NCBI GenBank assembly: GCA_018266775.1
Contig: JAFDZS010000005.1
Coordinates: forward strand, 186,257 to 250,256
DNA: 64,000 nucleotides
Origin: Bacteroidota bacterium
GTDB taxonomy: Bacteria; Bacteroidota; Bacteroidia; Chitinophagales; Chitinophagaceae
Reading direction: 5' to 3'
Below, in pieces: positions 19,456-28,248 of the stretch (within the stretch, counting starts at the first letter, position 1; each line of letters opens with the position of its first letter). The position numbers and the translations under genes were made by a program. The notes below the pieces were generated by a model that worked only from the letters and a program-made list of their open reading frames with translations, ran no database searches and had not been told where the DNA came from.

Positions 19456-20985
19456 ATGAGATACATCATCATCTTATTGTCGCTTACCGTTTTCGCATCC
19501 TGCAAAAAGGTAATTGATTTATATCCTGAATCTAACCTCAACAGCGGCACGTATTACAGTACAGCCGGTGAAGTGCAAACAGGATTGAACGGATGTTACA
19601 ACGCCCTGCAAAAACCCATGTATTACGAATGGCAGGTAACAGAGCTGCGCAGCGATAATACGGACCAGGGCGTACCATCAAGTAACAACACCACCAACAG
19701 GGACCTGAGCGACCTGGATGAATTCATTCCTTCCACAGGCCATGCAGGCATTTACAGTTATTGGATCAATACTTATTTTGTGATACGTAATTGTAATGTG
19801 GTGCTGCAAAACCTGGGTGTGGTGTACAATCCTTCATCAGGTTCGTTTACATTAAACCCAATCAGCATTCCGCTATCTGATTCATTGAGAAAACAATTTG
19901 CCGGCGAGGCAATGGTATTAAGGGCCAACAGTTATTTTAACCTGGTTCGTTTATTTGGTGGTGTATTCCTGATTCATACGCCGGTAACTGCGGAAGAAGC
20001 GAAAGGCATCAACCGTTCTTCCGCAGATGATATTTATAAATTGATTAAAGCTGATCTCACCGCAGCAACAACGTATCTCAGTGCTACAAAATTTCCACAG
20101 ATCACTGCTGCCAATACAGGAAAAGTAAATGCATGGGTGGCGAAAGGATTGCTGGCAAAAGTTGATTTAACACTGAATGATAAAGCATCGGCCATTCCGT
20201 TATTGCAGGATGTGATCAGTAACAGTGGCTATTCATTGCAGAGCACGTATGCCAATGTGTTTTCAATTTCCAACGAAATGAACAGTGAGATCATGTTTGC
20301 GGTACGTTATAAAGCTGGTAATCTTGGTTTGGGTTCGGCCTTTGGCAATCTTTTTGCACCGCTGGGAAGCGGAACCGCAGTGATCAATGGTTCAGGTTCA
20401 GGATTAAATTATCCCACCAATGATATTGATACTGCATTGACTGTTGCAGATGCGAGAAAAACAGTGGCAATGGGTTCTTACGGAACAACAAAATTGTTAT
20501 ACGTAAAAAAATTCTTAACACAGGTGGCAACAGTTAATGATGGGGAAAGCGACTGGCCGGTTTTGCGCTATGCAGATATTCTTTTAATGCTGGCAGAAGC
20601 GCAGGGTTATACACCGTCAAGCATCAGTTTAATCAACCAGGTAAGAACCCGTACAGGTTTGGGTAATTTACCAGCATCGGTAAATTCAGTGGCCACTTTT
20701 GAAAAAGCCTTATCTGATGAACGCAGGTTTGAATTTGTTTTTGAAAACCAGCGCTGGTTCGATTTGGTGCGTTTTAATAAAACCCTGACGACCATTACAG
20801 CTGAACAAACCATGAAGGATCATTTTGCAAAAGAATTTGCAAGCCATTATTCGCAGTACAGCCCGGTTACGCCATTGGCAACATTACAATCTTATGTTAC
20901 TGCAGATAAATTATTATTGCCAATTCCGCAGCACGAAATTGATACCAATTCACAAATCGTTATTCAGCAAAACCCCGGTTATTAA
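19456..20985 (+). CDS. SusD/RagB-family outer-membrane glycan-binding lipoprotein
   Basis: A 509-aa protein with lipobox FASC (Cys17) and the SusD pattern: an N-terminal TPR-like helical part, then the conserved end with ADILLMLAEAQ, RRFEFVFENQRWFDLVRF and the C-terminal LLPIPQHEIDTNSQIVIQQNPGY. It forms the lid of the SusC barrel and binds polysaccharide at the cell surface. Its 509-aa length is normal. It is followed after 5 bp by the second PF05426 lyase gene, so susC-susD-lyase is one transcript. Confidence 0.96.
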   Translation: MRYIIILLSLTVFASCKKVIDLYPESNLNSGTYYSTAGEVQTGLNGCYNALQKPMYYEWQVTELRSDNTDQGVPSSNNTTNRDLSDLDEFIPSTGHAGIYSYWINTYFVIRNCNVVLQNLGVVYNPSSGSFTLNPISIPLSDSLRKQFAGEAMVLRANSYFNLVRLFGGVFLIHTPVTAEEAKGINRSSADDIYKLIKADLTAATTYLSATKFPQITAANTGKVNAWVAKGLLAKVDLTLNDKASAIPLLQDVISNSGYSLQSTYANVFSISNEMNSEIMFAVRYKAGNLGLGSAFGNLFAPLGSGTAVINGSGSGLNYPTNDIDTALTVADARKTVAMGSYGTTKLLYVKKFLTQVATVNDGESDWPVLRYADILLMLAEAQGYTPSSISLINQVRTRTGLGNLPASVNSVATFEKALSDERRFEFVFENQRWFDLVRFNKTLTTITAEQTMKDHFAKEFASHYSQYSPVTPLATLQSYVTADKLLLPIPQHEIDTNSQIVIQQNPGY

Positions 20986-20990
20986 GTATA

Positions 20991-22199
20991 ATGCAAACCA
21001 AAAGAATGAAGTACTTTATGAAATATTTTATTTGCCTTGTGTTGGTAAGTATGCTGCAGCATGCAGCAGCACAGGCACCGCATTTGTATTTGATCAATGC
21101 TGCAAAAATTGAAGCCATTAAAAAAAGTGCCGCAAAGAATAAAACCGTGGAGGATGGCATCCGGCAACTGACTAAGGAAGCAGATAAGTTGCTGCCAAAA
21201 AAATTTGGTTCAGTAATAGACAAAAAATTTGCACCGGCCTGCGGCAATATGCACGAGTATTACAGTAAGGCAAGATACTACTGGCCGGATCCTTCCAAAC
21301 CGGATGGAAAACCTTATATCAGGAAAGACGGACAAAAAAATCCCGACAATGATTTGATCAGTGATGATAAAAATTTTGATGACCTGATCAGTGCTGTCAA
21401 CACCTTATCATGGGCATATTATTTTTCCGGGGAAGAAAAATATGCGGAGAAAAGTATCACACTCATGCGCTTTTGGTTCCTGGATACGGCAACGTATATG
21501 ATGCCCAACCTCAACCATGCACAGGAAAGAACAGGCATTGACACCGGTGTAAGCAGCGGCATAATTGATACTCATTTGCTGCCGCAGGTGGTGGATGCCA
21601 TCAGTTTATTACGGGCATCAAAATGCTGGAATGCAACAGATGAAGCAGGAATGAAACAATGGTTTACTGCCTACCTGCAATGGCTGCGTACCAGTAAGAA
21701 CGGAAAGAAAGAGTCGCAAGCTAAAAATAACCACGGTACTTTTTATGATAACCAGGTGGTGACCATTGCATTGTTTTGCGGCGAAAAGAAAATAGCTGCG
21801 GAAAAACTGCAGACTGAATTTGCGAGAATAGCATCGCAGATAGAACCGGATGGTAAACAGCCGCTGGAGCTGGCGCGAACTAACGCCTTGGGATATTCGA
21901 TATTTAACCTGGAAGCATGGAGCATGCTGGCCAATGCTGCTGCAACAACAGGAGTTGGCCTTTGGCATTACCAAACTGCAGATGGCAGAAGCATCAGGAA
22001 AGCCATCGACTATTTATTGCCTTACGTGGCGGATGGAAAAAAATGGGAGTACCAGCAAATCGGCCCCTATAAGCCGGAAGTTTTTTATCATATTCTGCTG
22101 CTTGCTGCCGATCAATACAAAGATGACAACTACAGGCTGGAGGCAGAAAAAATAAAAGCATCACTGAAAAAGAATGTCACCAATTTTTTATTCGAATAA
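20991..22199 (+). CDS. PF05426 alginate-lyase family protein, copy 2
   Basis: A 402-aa secreted protein of the same family as 14983-16188, with NMHEYYSKARYYWPDP (86-101), RKDGQKNPDND and KNNHGTFYD (245-253: N246/N247, H248, Y252). The signal peptide follows either ATG 20991 or, more plausibly, ATG 21006 (MKYFMKYF...), since the first start would be only 5 bp after the susD stop. Overall similarity to copy 1 is moderate, suggesting paralogues with different cleavage preference rather than redundancy. Exact lyase family (PL5/PL38-like) and substrate are not decidable here. Confidence 0.8.
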   Translation: MQTKRMKYFMKYFICLVLVSMLQHAAAQAPHLYLINAAKIEAIKKSAAKNKTVEDGIRQLTKEADKLLPKKFGSVIDKKFAPACGNMHEYYSKARYYWPDPSKPDGKPYIRKDGQKNPDNDLISDDKNFDDLISAVNTLSWAYYFSGEEKYAEKSITLMRFWFLDTATYMMPNLNHAQERTGIDTGVSSGIIDTHLLPQVVDAISLLRASKCWNATDEAGMKQWFTAYLQWLRTSKNGKKESQAKNNHGTFYDNQVVTIALFCGEKKIAAEKLQTEFARIASQIEPDGKQPLELARTNALGYSIFNLEAWSMLANAAATTGVGLWHYQTADGRSIRKAIDYLLPYVADGKKWEYQQIGPYKPEVFYHILLLAADQYKDDNYRLEAEKIKASLKKNVTNFLFE

Positions 22200-22226
22200 A
22201 AAGCGTTAATCAATAAAATCACATCA

Positions 22227-23123
22227 ATGAAAAAAATAGTCACGTGCTTACTGTGTGTTTTTTCTTTAAGTGCTTTTGCGCAGGAGAATGATACGGCCAC
22301 TTACAAACCGGTTGAATTACCGCCCGGCTTTACCGCACAACTGAATGTGGTATATACCAAAGTAAATGACTGGGAAGGTAAAATGGATTTTTATTTACCT
22401 GCAAAAGATAAAGGGCCAACACCCATTGTCATCAACATACATGGCGGTGGATGGAACCATGGTGTGAAAGAATCTCAAACAGGATTCAATACTTTTTTTA
22501 AAGCCGGGTTTGCAGTGGCGAATATCGAATACCGCTTAACCGGCCGGGCTACTGCACCTGCTGCGGTAGAAGATACCCGTTGTGCATTGCTGTACATTAT
22601 TAAAAATGCAAAGGAGTTAAACATTGATGTGAACAGGATCGTGATTATGGGCGGCAGTTCCGGCGGGCATTTGGCTTTAATGGGCGGTCTGTTGGGTAAC
22701 GACCACCGCTTTGATGGCAACTGTCCCGGTGTGGAAAATGTTAGGGTGGCGGCCATCATCGACAAATACGGCATTACCGATGTTTGGGATTGGGGATATG
22801 GAAAAGACATTACCAGCAGTTCTGCCACACGCTGGTTGGGCAGTAAGGCAAAAGATGAAAAATTTGCGGCTTCTGTTTCTCCCATTACTTATGTAGATAA
22901 AAACAGTCCGCCGGTGTTTATTGTGCATGGCGATGCAGACCCCACCGTACCTTACCAGCAATCCGTTAAGCTGCATGATAAATTGGTGGCAGCCGGTGTA
23001 AAAACTGAATTCATAACGGTACCGGGTGGCCTGCATGGTAAATTTGAGAAAGATAAGAACTCAGAAGTGAATAAAGCCATCATGACCTTCATTAAATCAT
23101 TACCTGCATTTAATACGAAATAA
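22227..23123 (+). CDS. Secreted alpha/beta-hydrolase, probable carbohydrate (acetyl) esterase
   Basis: A 298-aa alpha/beta-hydrolase of the BD-FAE / esterase-lipase type. It has a signal peptide (1-19, AFAQ), oxyanion motif HGGG at 72-75, nucleophile elbow GGSSGG with Ser145, acid Asp236 (HGDAD) and His270 (GGLHGK). All catalytic parts are present. Such enzymes remove acyl groups from polysaccharides. In a polyuronate locus the simplest reading is O-deacetylation of acetylated alginate (as made by Pseudomonas and Azotobacter) or another acetylated uronan; this is inference. The next gene starts immediately after the stop codon. Confidence 0.8.
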   Translation: MKKIVTCLLCVFSLSAFAQENDTATYKPVELPPGFTAQLNVVYTKVNDWEGKMDFYLPAKDKGPTPIVINIHGGGWNHGVKESQTGFNTFFKAGFAVANIEYRLTGRATAPAAVEDTRCALLYIIKNAKELNIDVNRIVIMGGSSGGHLALMGGLLGNDHRFDGNCPGVENVRVAAIIDKYGITDVWDWGYGKDITSSSATRWLGSKAKDEKFAASVSPITYVDKNSPPVFIVHGDADPTVPYQQSVKLHDKLVAAGVKTEFITVPGGLHGKFEKDKNSEVNKAIMTFIKSLPAFNTK

Positions 23124-23960
23124 ATGAAGCGGAAATCCATTGCCATCCTTGCCGTTGTGTTGCTGAATGTAATGTGCACAAAATCTAAATCAGTTGCACC
23201 GCCGGACAATACACCACCGGCAACAACAAAGGCGGTAACTTTAAATGCAAACGGACCGGGAAATACTTATGAATTAATCGACAGTGTGCTGGCGCCGGGT
23301 TATGATGCAGTGGAAAATCCAGAATGTGTTCATCCCTCATTTGGCAGGCATATCGCTGAAGTGTGGGATGCAGATGTAAACTGTTTTGTGTTTGAATTTT
23401 ATATTCATGTGAATCCGGATAACGACCGTTGTATCAATTTCGACAGGCAACGGGTGGAAATCAAAACGTATGATCAGTCTCCCGCTAACCTTATTGGTAC
23501 AACCGGAGAAACTATTACTTATAAATGGAAATTCAGGCTGTCAAAAGATTTCCAGGTGTCTACCAGTTTTACGCATATTCACCAGGTAAAACCTGTAGGT
23601 GGGGATGATGGAACACCGTTGTTTACTTTAACAGCAAGAAAGGCTTCACCGGACAGGCTGGAGTTAATTCATGATAATACCACCAAACTGGCCACGGCTG
23701 ATTTGTCTTTATTCAGGGGCGTTTGGGTGGAAGCCACTGAAACGGTAAAGGTTGGCGCTAACGGAACTTACTCCATGATCGTTAAAAGAATCAGCGATGG
23801 GGCAACATTGATCGACTACAGCAGTAATGATATTATGACGATACGGGCCAGCAATGATTTCATCAGGCCAAAATGGGGCATTTACCGCAGCCTGAACAGC
23901 CCTGGAGATTTGAAAGATGAAAGCATACGTTTTAACGCATTTAGCATAGAAGAAAAATAA
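23124..23960 (+). CDS. Putative jelly-roll polysaccharide lyase (PL7/PL13/PL20-like)
   Basis: A 278-aa protein with an N-terminal hydrophobic leader and Cys18, so probably a lipoprotein, although the lipobox (NVMC) is not canonical. The rest is all-beta and carries three motifs that recall jelly-roll lyases: DRQRVEIKTY (107-116), FTHIHQVK (149-156) and PKWGIYRS (249-256). They parallel the RSELR, QIH and YFKAGxYxQ motifs of PL7 and the corresponding ones of glucuronan and heparin lyases. I cannot name the family with certainty. It is translationally adjacent to the esterase (start follows the stop directly), so both may act on the same substituted polymer. Confidence 0.65.
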   Translation: MKRKSIAILAVVLLNVMCTKSKSVAPPDNTPPATTKAVTLNANGPGNTYELIDSVLAPGYDAVENPECVHPSFGRHIAEVWDADVNCFVFEFYIHVNPDNDRCINFDRQRVEIKTYDQSPANLIGTTGETITYKWKFRLSKDFQVSTSFTHIHQVKPVGGDDGTPLFTLTARKASPDRLELIHDNTTKLATADLSLFRGVWVEATETVKVGANGTYSMIVKRISDGATLIDYSSNDIMTIRASNDFIRPKWGIYRSLNSPGDLKDESIRFNAFSIEEK

Positions 23961-24032
23961 TGACTGTGGATGGAAAAGTTTTATCCTATCAAAACAGTTA
24001 TCATAAATAAACAACAAAGTAAGTAACCGCGC

Positions 24033-25508
24033 ATGAAAATAAAAGGGCTTCGCTGGTGGGTTTTAGGATTGGTGGTGCTGATCACTATTATCAATTATCT
24101 CGACAGGGGCACGCTCAATTATATGTGGGTGGCCAATATAAAAACCGAATATAAATTAGCAAAAGAAGAAGGAGGGCAAGGTCTTCCTTATGCCATACAC
24201 CATGTTTTGGAAAAAAATTATGCTTTATATAATACAGACGGAAGTGTGAACCGCATTGATGAAAAAGCCATCACTTCACTCAACGATACCACTATTGCTT
24301 ACACGCGGAAAGGCGGCATCGCTTATGATATTGGATTGGTAAACCTCAGTGACTCACAGCAAATAATAGACGATAATTTAAAAAAACTGTACTCTTACAT
24401 CTATATGTTTTTCATGGTTGCCTATGGTATCAGCCAATTGGTTTCAGGAAAAATATATGATAAGATCGGAACGAGAAAAGGATTTGTAATGAGTGCTTTG
24501 ATATGGGGCACTGCGGATATGTTGACATCTTTTGCACGTGGAGTAACATCGCTGAGCATCTTCAGGGTCATACTTGGCCTTGGCGAAGCAGGCCCGTGGC
24601 CGGGAACAGTAAAATCCAATGCAGAATGGTTTCCTTTAAAAGAAAGAGCGCTGGCACAGGGTTTATTTGGTGCAGGCGGTTCCATTGGTAATATACTGGC
24701 ACCGATCATTATCTCCATGTTGTTTATTGAATTTGGCTGGCAAAAAACATTTGTGATTGTGGGTTCATTAGGCATTTTATGGATCATCCCCTGGTTGTTG
24801 TTAAATAAAAAGGCACCTGGAGAACATCCCTGGATCAGTGAAGAAGAAAAAAAATATATCCTGGATGGGCAACCGGAAAATACCAGCACTAACGAAAAAG
24901 CAAAAACATGGGGCGAGTTACTGAACGATAAAAAAAGTTACGCTGTTATACTGGGCCGCTTTTTTCTGGATCCTGTGTGGTGGATGTTTGTGGCATGGCT
25001 GCCCATTTATTTAAGCAATAAATTTAAGTTAGACATTAAGCAGGTGGCCTTTTCTGCATGGGTGCCGTACGTGGGTGCAGCCATCGGTGCAATAGCCGGC
25101 GGGTGGTTCTCCGGTTTTTTAATCCGTAAAGGAAAAACAATTGCAGTGGCAAGAAAAACAGCAATACTTACCGGCGCCTGCATTACACTGCCGGCAATGA
25201 TAGCCGCAGCTTATGCTGCTACCGCTTTACCTGCCGTCATTATTATGAGTTTTGTGCTGGGAGGTTTTCAATTCTCTATTGTAAACATACAAACGCTGCC
25301 CAGCGATTATCATTCAGGAAAAACCATTGGTTCATTAGCCGGGCTTGGTGGTGCCGCCGCAGTGGTGGGCACCATTGCAACCATGTTCCTGGTGCCATAC
25401 ATTACCACAGGAAATCACTGGGCGCCATTTTTTGTAATGGGCGCTGTGCTGGTGCCGCTGTCTATTTTTAGTGTGCTGATATTTTCAGCCCCATCAAAAA
25501 ATGCCTGA
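24033..25508 (+). CDS. MFS transporter, hexuronate/unsaturated uronate permease type
   Basis: A 491-aa major facilitator of the anion:cation symporter (ExuT-like) group. TM1 ends in INYLDRGTLNYMW; then come 11 further hydrophobic segments, among them the GLGEAGPWPGTVKS signature after TM4. Between TM1 and TM2 there is an unusual hydrophilic insert of about 90 residues (about 33-120), making the protein longer than ExuT (about 430-470 aa). The likely role is import of unsaturated monouronate or DEH from periplasm to cytoplasm, the missing link between PL17 and KdgF/SDR. It is the last gene of the locus. Confidence 0.85.
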   Translation: MKIKGLRWWVLGLVVLITIINYLDRGTLNYMWVANIKTEYKLAKEEGGQGLPYAIHHVLEKNYALYNTDGSVNRIDEKAITSLNDTTIAYTRKGGIAYDIGLVNLSDSQQIIDDNLKKLYSYIYMFFMVAYGISQLVSGKIYDKIGTRKGFVMSALIWGTADMLTSFARGVTSLSIFRVILGLGEAGPWPGTVKSNAEWFPLKERALAQGLFGAGGSIGNILAPIIISMLFIEFGWQKTFVIVGSLGILWIIPWLLLNKKAPGEHPWISEEEKKYILDGQPENTSTNEKAKTWGELLNDKKSYAVILGRFFLDPVWWMFVAWLPIYLSNKFKLDIKQVAFSAWVPYVGAAIGAIAGGWFSGFLIRKGKTIAVARKTAILTGACITLPAMIAAAYAATALPAVIIMSFVLGGFQFSIVNIQTLPSDYHSGKTIGSLAGLGGAAAVVGTIATMFLVPYITTGNHWAPFFVMGAVLVPLSIFSVLIFSAPSKNA

Positions 25509-25680
25509 CAGCAGCGCTGTTTCGAAATGCGGAAACAATTCGCTCCGGGTAAGTAATCTGTTATTATTTATTCATTATCCATTACCCAATTTTTCCATTC
25601 CATCCTGCCATCTTGCCAGTAATATTATTCTTTGTACGATATTTGAGGCACTGAACACTTTCCCGCTCAAAATCATTTTT

Positions 25681-27492
25681 ATGAAGATACTATTGCAATA
25701 CCTGAAGCCATATAAGTGGATGGTCATACTGGCTTTAATTCTGGCCGCCATTAACCAGGTGTTTTCCATGCTCGATCCTTATTTCTTCGGAAGACTAATC
25801 GATCGGTTTGCAACACATCCGTTTCAAACAGGAACGTTTGACAGCAAAAAGGTTTTTCAACCAAGTGGAACAAGAACAGAAACAGAATTTATTTGGGGTG
25901 TATTGGGTGTATTGGGTATTTTAATTAGTGTGGCGATGGTATCCCGCATTGCCAAAGCATTCCAGGATTATTTTACCAATGTTATTGTACAAAAATTCGG
26001 CGCTAAAATTTTTACTGACGGCTTGCAGCAGTCTATGAAATTACCGTACCAGGAATTTGAGGATCAGCGCAGCGGCGAGACATTATCTATACTTACAAAA
26101 GTAAGAACGGACACAGAAAAATTTATTGTAGCTTTTATCAACGTACTTTTTGGAATATTGGTAGGTATTGTTTTTGTTTCCATTTATGCCTTCAGCCTGC
26201 ATTGGTCAATCATGCCCATTTATATGGGTGGCATTTTAATCCTTGCCTTACTCATGAGTGTATTGAGTAAGAAAATAAAAGTCATTCAAAAAAACATCGT
26301 TAAAGAAACCACCGTTTTAGCAGGAACCACTACAGAATCGCTCCGCAATATTGAATTGGTAAAAAGCCTTGGATTAACTGACCAGGAAATTAAAAGGCTT
26401 AATACCAATACCTATAAAATTTTAGGATTAGAATTGCGTAAAGTTAAAAGCATACGCACGCTGAGTTTTATACAGGGAACTTTTGTAAACTTTCTGCGCC
26501 AGGTAATTATGTTTACATTACTATGGCTGGTGTTTAAGGGGAAACTAACGGCAGGTGAGGTAATGACACTTACTTTTTATTCATTCTTCATCTTCGGTCC
26601 GTTACAGGAAATTGGAAATATTATTTTATCATACAGGGAAGCAGAGGCATCGCTCAATAATTTTCATGCCCTGATGCAAAAAACACCGGAGACTGAACCG
26701 GCAAGTCCAAAAGCTTTAGGCAATATTCATAACCTGGTGTTTAAAAATGTAAGCTTTCAGCATAAAACTGCGGGACAAAAAGCAATAGATAATTTCAGCT
26801 TTGAAGTGGAACAGGGAGAAACGGTAGCTTTTGTTGGTCCAAGTGGAAGTGGTAAATCTACATTAATGAAATTATTGGTTGGTTTATACCGCCCACAGGA
26901 AGGCAAGATTTTATATAATGGTTTAGATGAAACAGAAATTCATTTTGATGACCTGCGTAAACAAATTGGTTTTGTAACACAGGATACCAACCTCTTCAGC
27001 GGCACCATCAAAGAAAATTTATTGTTTGTAAATCCTGAAGCAAGTGAAGAATTATTGCGTGATGTGCTGCAAAAAGCAAGCTGCAATAATTTATTGGCAA
27101 GGGCAGAGAAGGGTTTGGATACAATGATTGGCGAAGGTGGTTTAAAATTATCCGGTGGAGAAAAGCAACGTTTGTCCATTGCACGGGCATTATTGCGCCA
27201 GCCGCACTTATTGATCTTTGATGAAGCTACATCAGCACTGGATTCACTAACAGAAGAAGAAATAACCAATACGATAATAGAAATATCTTCTCAAAAAGAA
27301 CAAATCACCGTGCTTATCGCACACCGCCTGAGCACCATTATGCATGCCGACAGAATTTATGTACTGGAAAAAGGAGAAGTGGTGGAAACCGGCAGCCATG
27401 AAACATTACTGGCAGAAAAAGGTTTGTATTATGCCATGTGGAGGCAGCAAATTGGCGAACGTAAAAAATTAACCACTGCATCAGCAAATTAA
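25681..27492 (+). CDS. ABC exporter, fused membrane and ATP-binding domains (MsbA/MdlB-like)
   Basis: A 603-aa half-transporter: six-TM exporter domain (about 1-320), then ATPase with Walker A GPSGSGKST (386-394), signature LSGGEKQRL (about 490-498), Walker B LLIFDEAT with D514/E515, and the H-loop AHRL. Such proteins export lipids, peptides or drugs; the substrate is not evident. The frame is open up to 25501, but the extra 60 codons overlap the MFS stop and have no family resemblance, so ATG 25681 (MKILLQYLKPYKW) is chosen. The 172 bp upstream hold AT-rich words such as TTCATTATCCATTACC and no gene. Confidence 0.92.
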   Translation: MKILLQYLKPYKWMVILALILAAINQVFSMLDPYFFGRLIDRFATHPFQTGTFDSKKVFQPSGTRTETEFIWGVLGVLGILISVAMVSRIAKAFQDYFTNVIVQKFGAKIFTDGLQQSMKLPYQEFEDQRSGETLSILTKVRTDTEKFIVAFINVLFGILVGIVFVSIYAFSLHWSIMPIYMGGILILALLMSVLSKKIKVIQKNIVKETTVLAGTTTESLRNIELVKSLGLTDQEIKRLNTNTYKILGLELRKVKSIRTLSFIQGTFVNFLRQVIMFTLLWLVFKGKLTAGEVMTLTFYSFFIFGPLQEIGNIILSYREAEASLNNFHALMQKTPETEPASPKALGNIHNLVFKNVSFQHKTAGQKAIDNFSFEVEQGETVAFVGPSGSGKSTLMKLLVGLYRPQEGKILYNGLDETEIHFDDLRKQIGFVTQDTNLFSGTIKENLLFVNPEASEELLRDVLQKASCNNLLARAEKGLDTMIGEGGLKLSGGEKQRLSIARALLRQPHLLIFDEATSALDSLTEEEITNTIIEISSQKEQITVLIAHRLSTIMHADRIYVLEKGEVVETGSHETLLAEKGLYYAMWRQQIGERKKLTTASAN

Positions 27493-27504
27493 AACAGTAA
27501 CTAA

Positions 27505-27762
27505 ATGGACAACGCTATTAAAATATTAGGACTTGCAGCAGGTACCATTACTTCCATTACCTTTCTGCCGCAGGTGATACAAATCTGGCGCACCAAATCT
27601 GCCAAAGATCTTTCCATGCCCATGTTAATGTTATTAATACTCGGCGTTAGCATGTGGCTTACCTATGGCATTATTGTTATGGATGCGGCCATCATATACA
27701 CCAACAGTATGGTACTCACCATGAGCCTTATCATGGTGTATTTTAAACTCAAGTATAAATAA
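27505..27762 (+). CDS. SemiSWEET-type small sugar transporter
   Basis: An 85-aa protein with three TM helices and the PQ-loop motif FLPQVIQIW near residue 22. This is the size and topology of bacterial SemiSWEETs, which dimerise to form a passive sugar channel. It lies 12 bp after the ABC exporter gene and is probably co-transcribed. The substrate is unknown. Confidence 0.9.
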   Translation: MDNAIKILGLAAGTITSITFLPQVIQIWRTKSAKDLSMPMLMLLILGVSMWLTYGIIVMDAAIIYTNSMVLTMSLIMVYFKLKYK

Positions 27763-27801
27763 GCGGGTAACTTTTGTTACAGTAAGCTTTGGCAGTTATA
27801 G

Positions 27802-27809
27802 TATCTTTG
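27802..27809 (+). promoter_or_regulatory. Candidate -7 element for the DUF983 gene
   Basis: TATCTTTG fits TAnnTTTG and ends only 4 bp before the ATG at 27814, implying a very short or absent 5' leader if used. TTTG words occur upstream at 27773 and 27788, neither at the usual spacing. Confidence 0.35.
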
Positions 27810-27813
27810 CGGC

Positions 27814-28248
27814 ATGAGCAGCAAGCCCAAACCTAATTATTACTGGAGCATTTTAACCATGAAGTGCCCCCGTTGCCGCCGCGGCCACATGTACAAGGAT
27901 AATAATCCCTACAAAAAACTATCGCTGAAGCAGATTTTCAACATGCACGATAACTGCCCCGTATGCCACCAGAAATTTGATATGGAAAATGGTTTTTGGT
28001 TTGGTACCGGTTATGTAAGTTATGCGCTTACGGTAGCCATTTCAGTGGCAACAGGCGTGGCCTGGTTTGTGCTCATCGGTATGTCTGTAGATGACAGCAG
28101 GGTTTTCTGGTGGCTGGGTTCCAATATTGCATTGCTGGTACTATTGCAGCCCTGGTTAATGCGCATCAGCCGGGTGATTTATATTCGATTTTTTGTACGG
28201 TACGATGATGACTTTGAAAGCCACAAACCCAAAGAGTTTGATTATTAA
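27814..28248 (+). CDS. DUF983 membrane protein with zinc-ribbon-like N terminus
   Basis: A 144-aa protein. An N-terminal zinc-ribbon-like part has two CxxC pairs (C18/C21 and C48/C51), followed by GFWFGTGYVSYAL and two TM helices (about 62-85 and 90-112). This is the DUF983 family, common in Bacteroidota and alphaproteobacteria, function unknown. The stop codon overlaps by 4 bp the stop of the convergent PAP2 gene, leaving no room for a dedicated terminator. Confidence 0.85.
   Translation: MSSKPKPNYYWSILTMKCPRCRRGHMYKDNNPYKKLSLKQIFNMHDNCPVCHQKFDMENGFWFGTGYVSYALTVAISVATGVAWFVLIGMSVDDSRVFWWLGSNIALLVLLQPWLMRISRVIYIRFFVRYDDDFESHKPKEFDY

Noticed and set aside
25509..25560. Terminator after the MFS gene (GTTTC/GAAAC stem)
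   Set aside because: Stem of only five base pairs and no T tract.
25501..25680. Sixty extra codons before the ABC exporter
   Set aside because: Overlap the end of the MFS gene and show no exporter-like sequence; ATG 25681 begins at the normal start of the first TM region.
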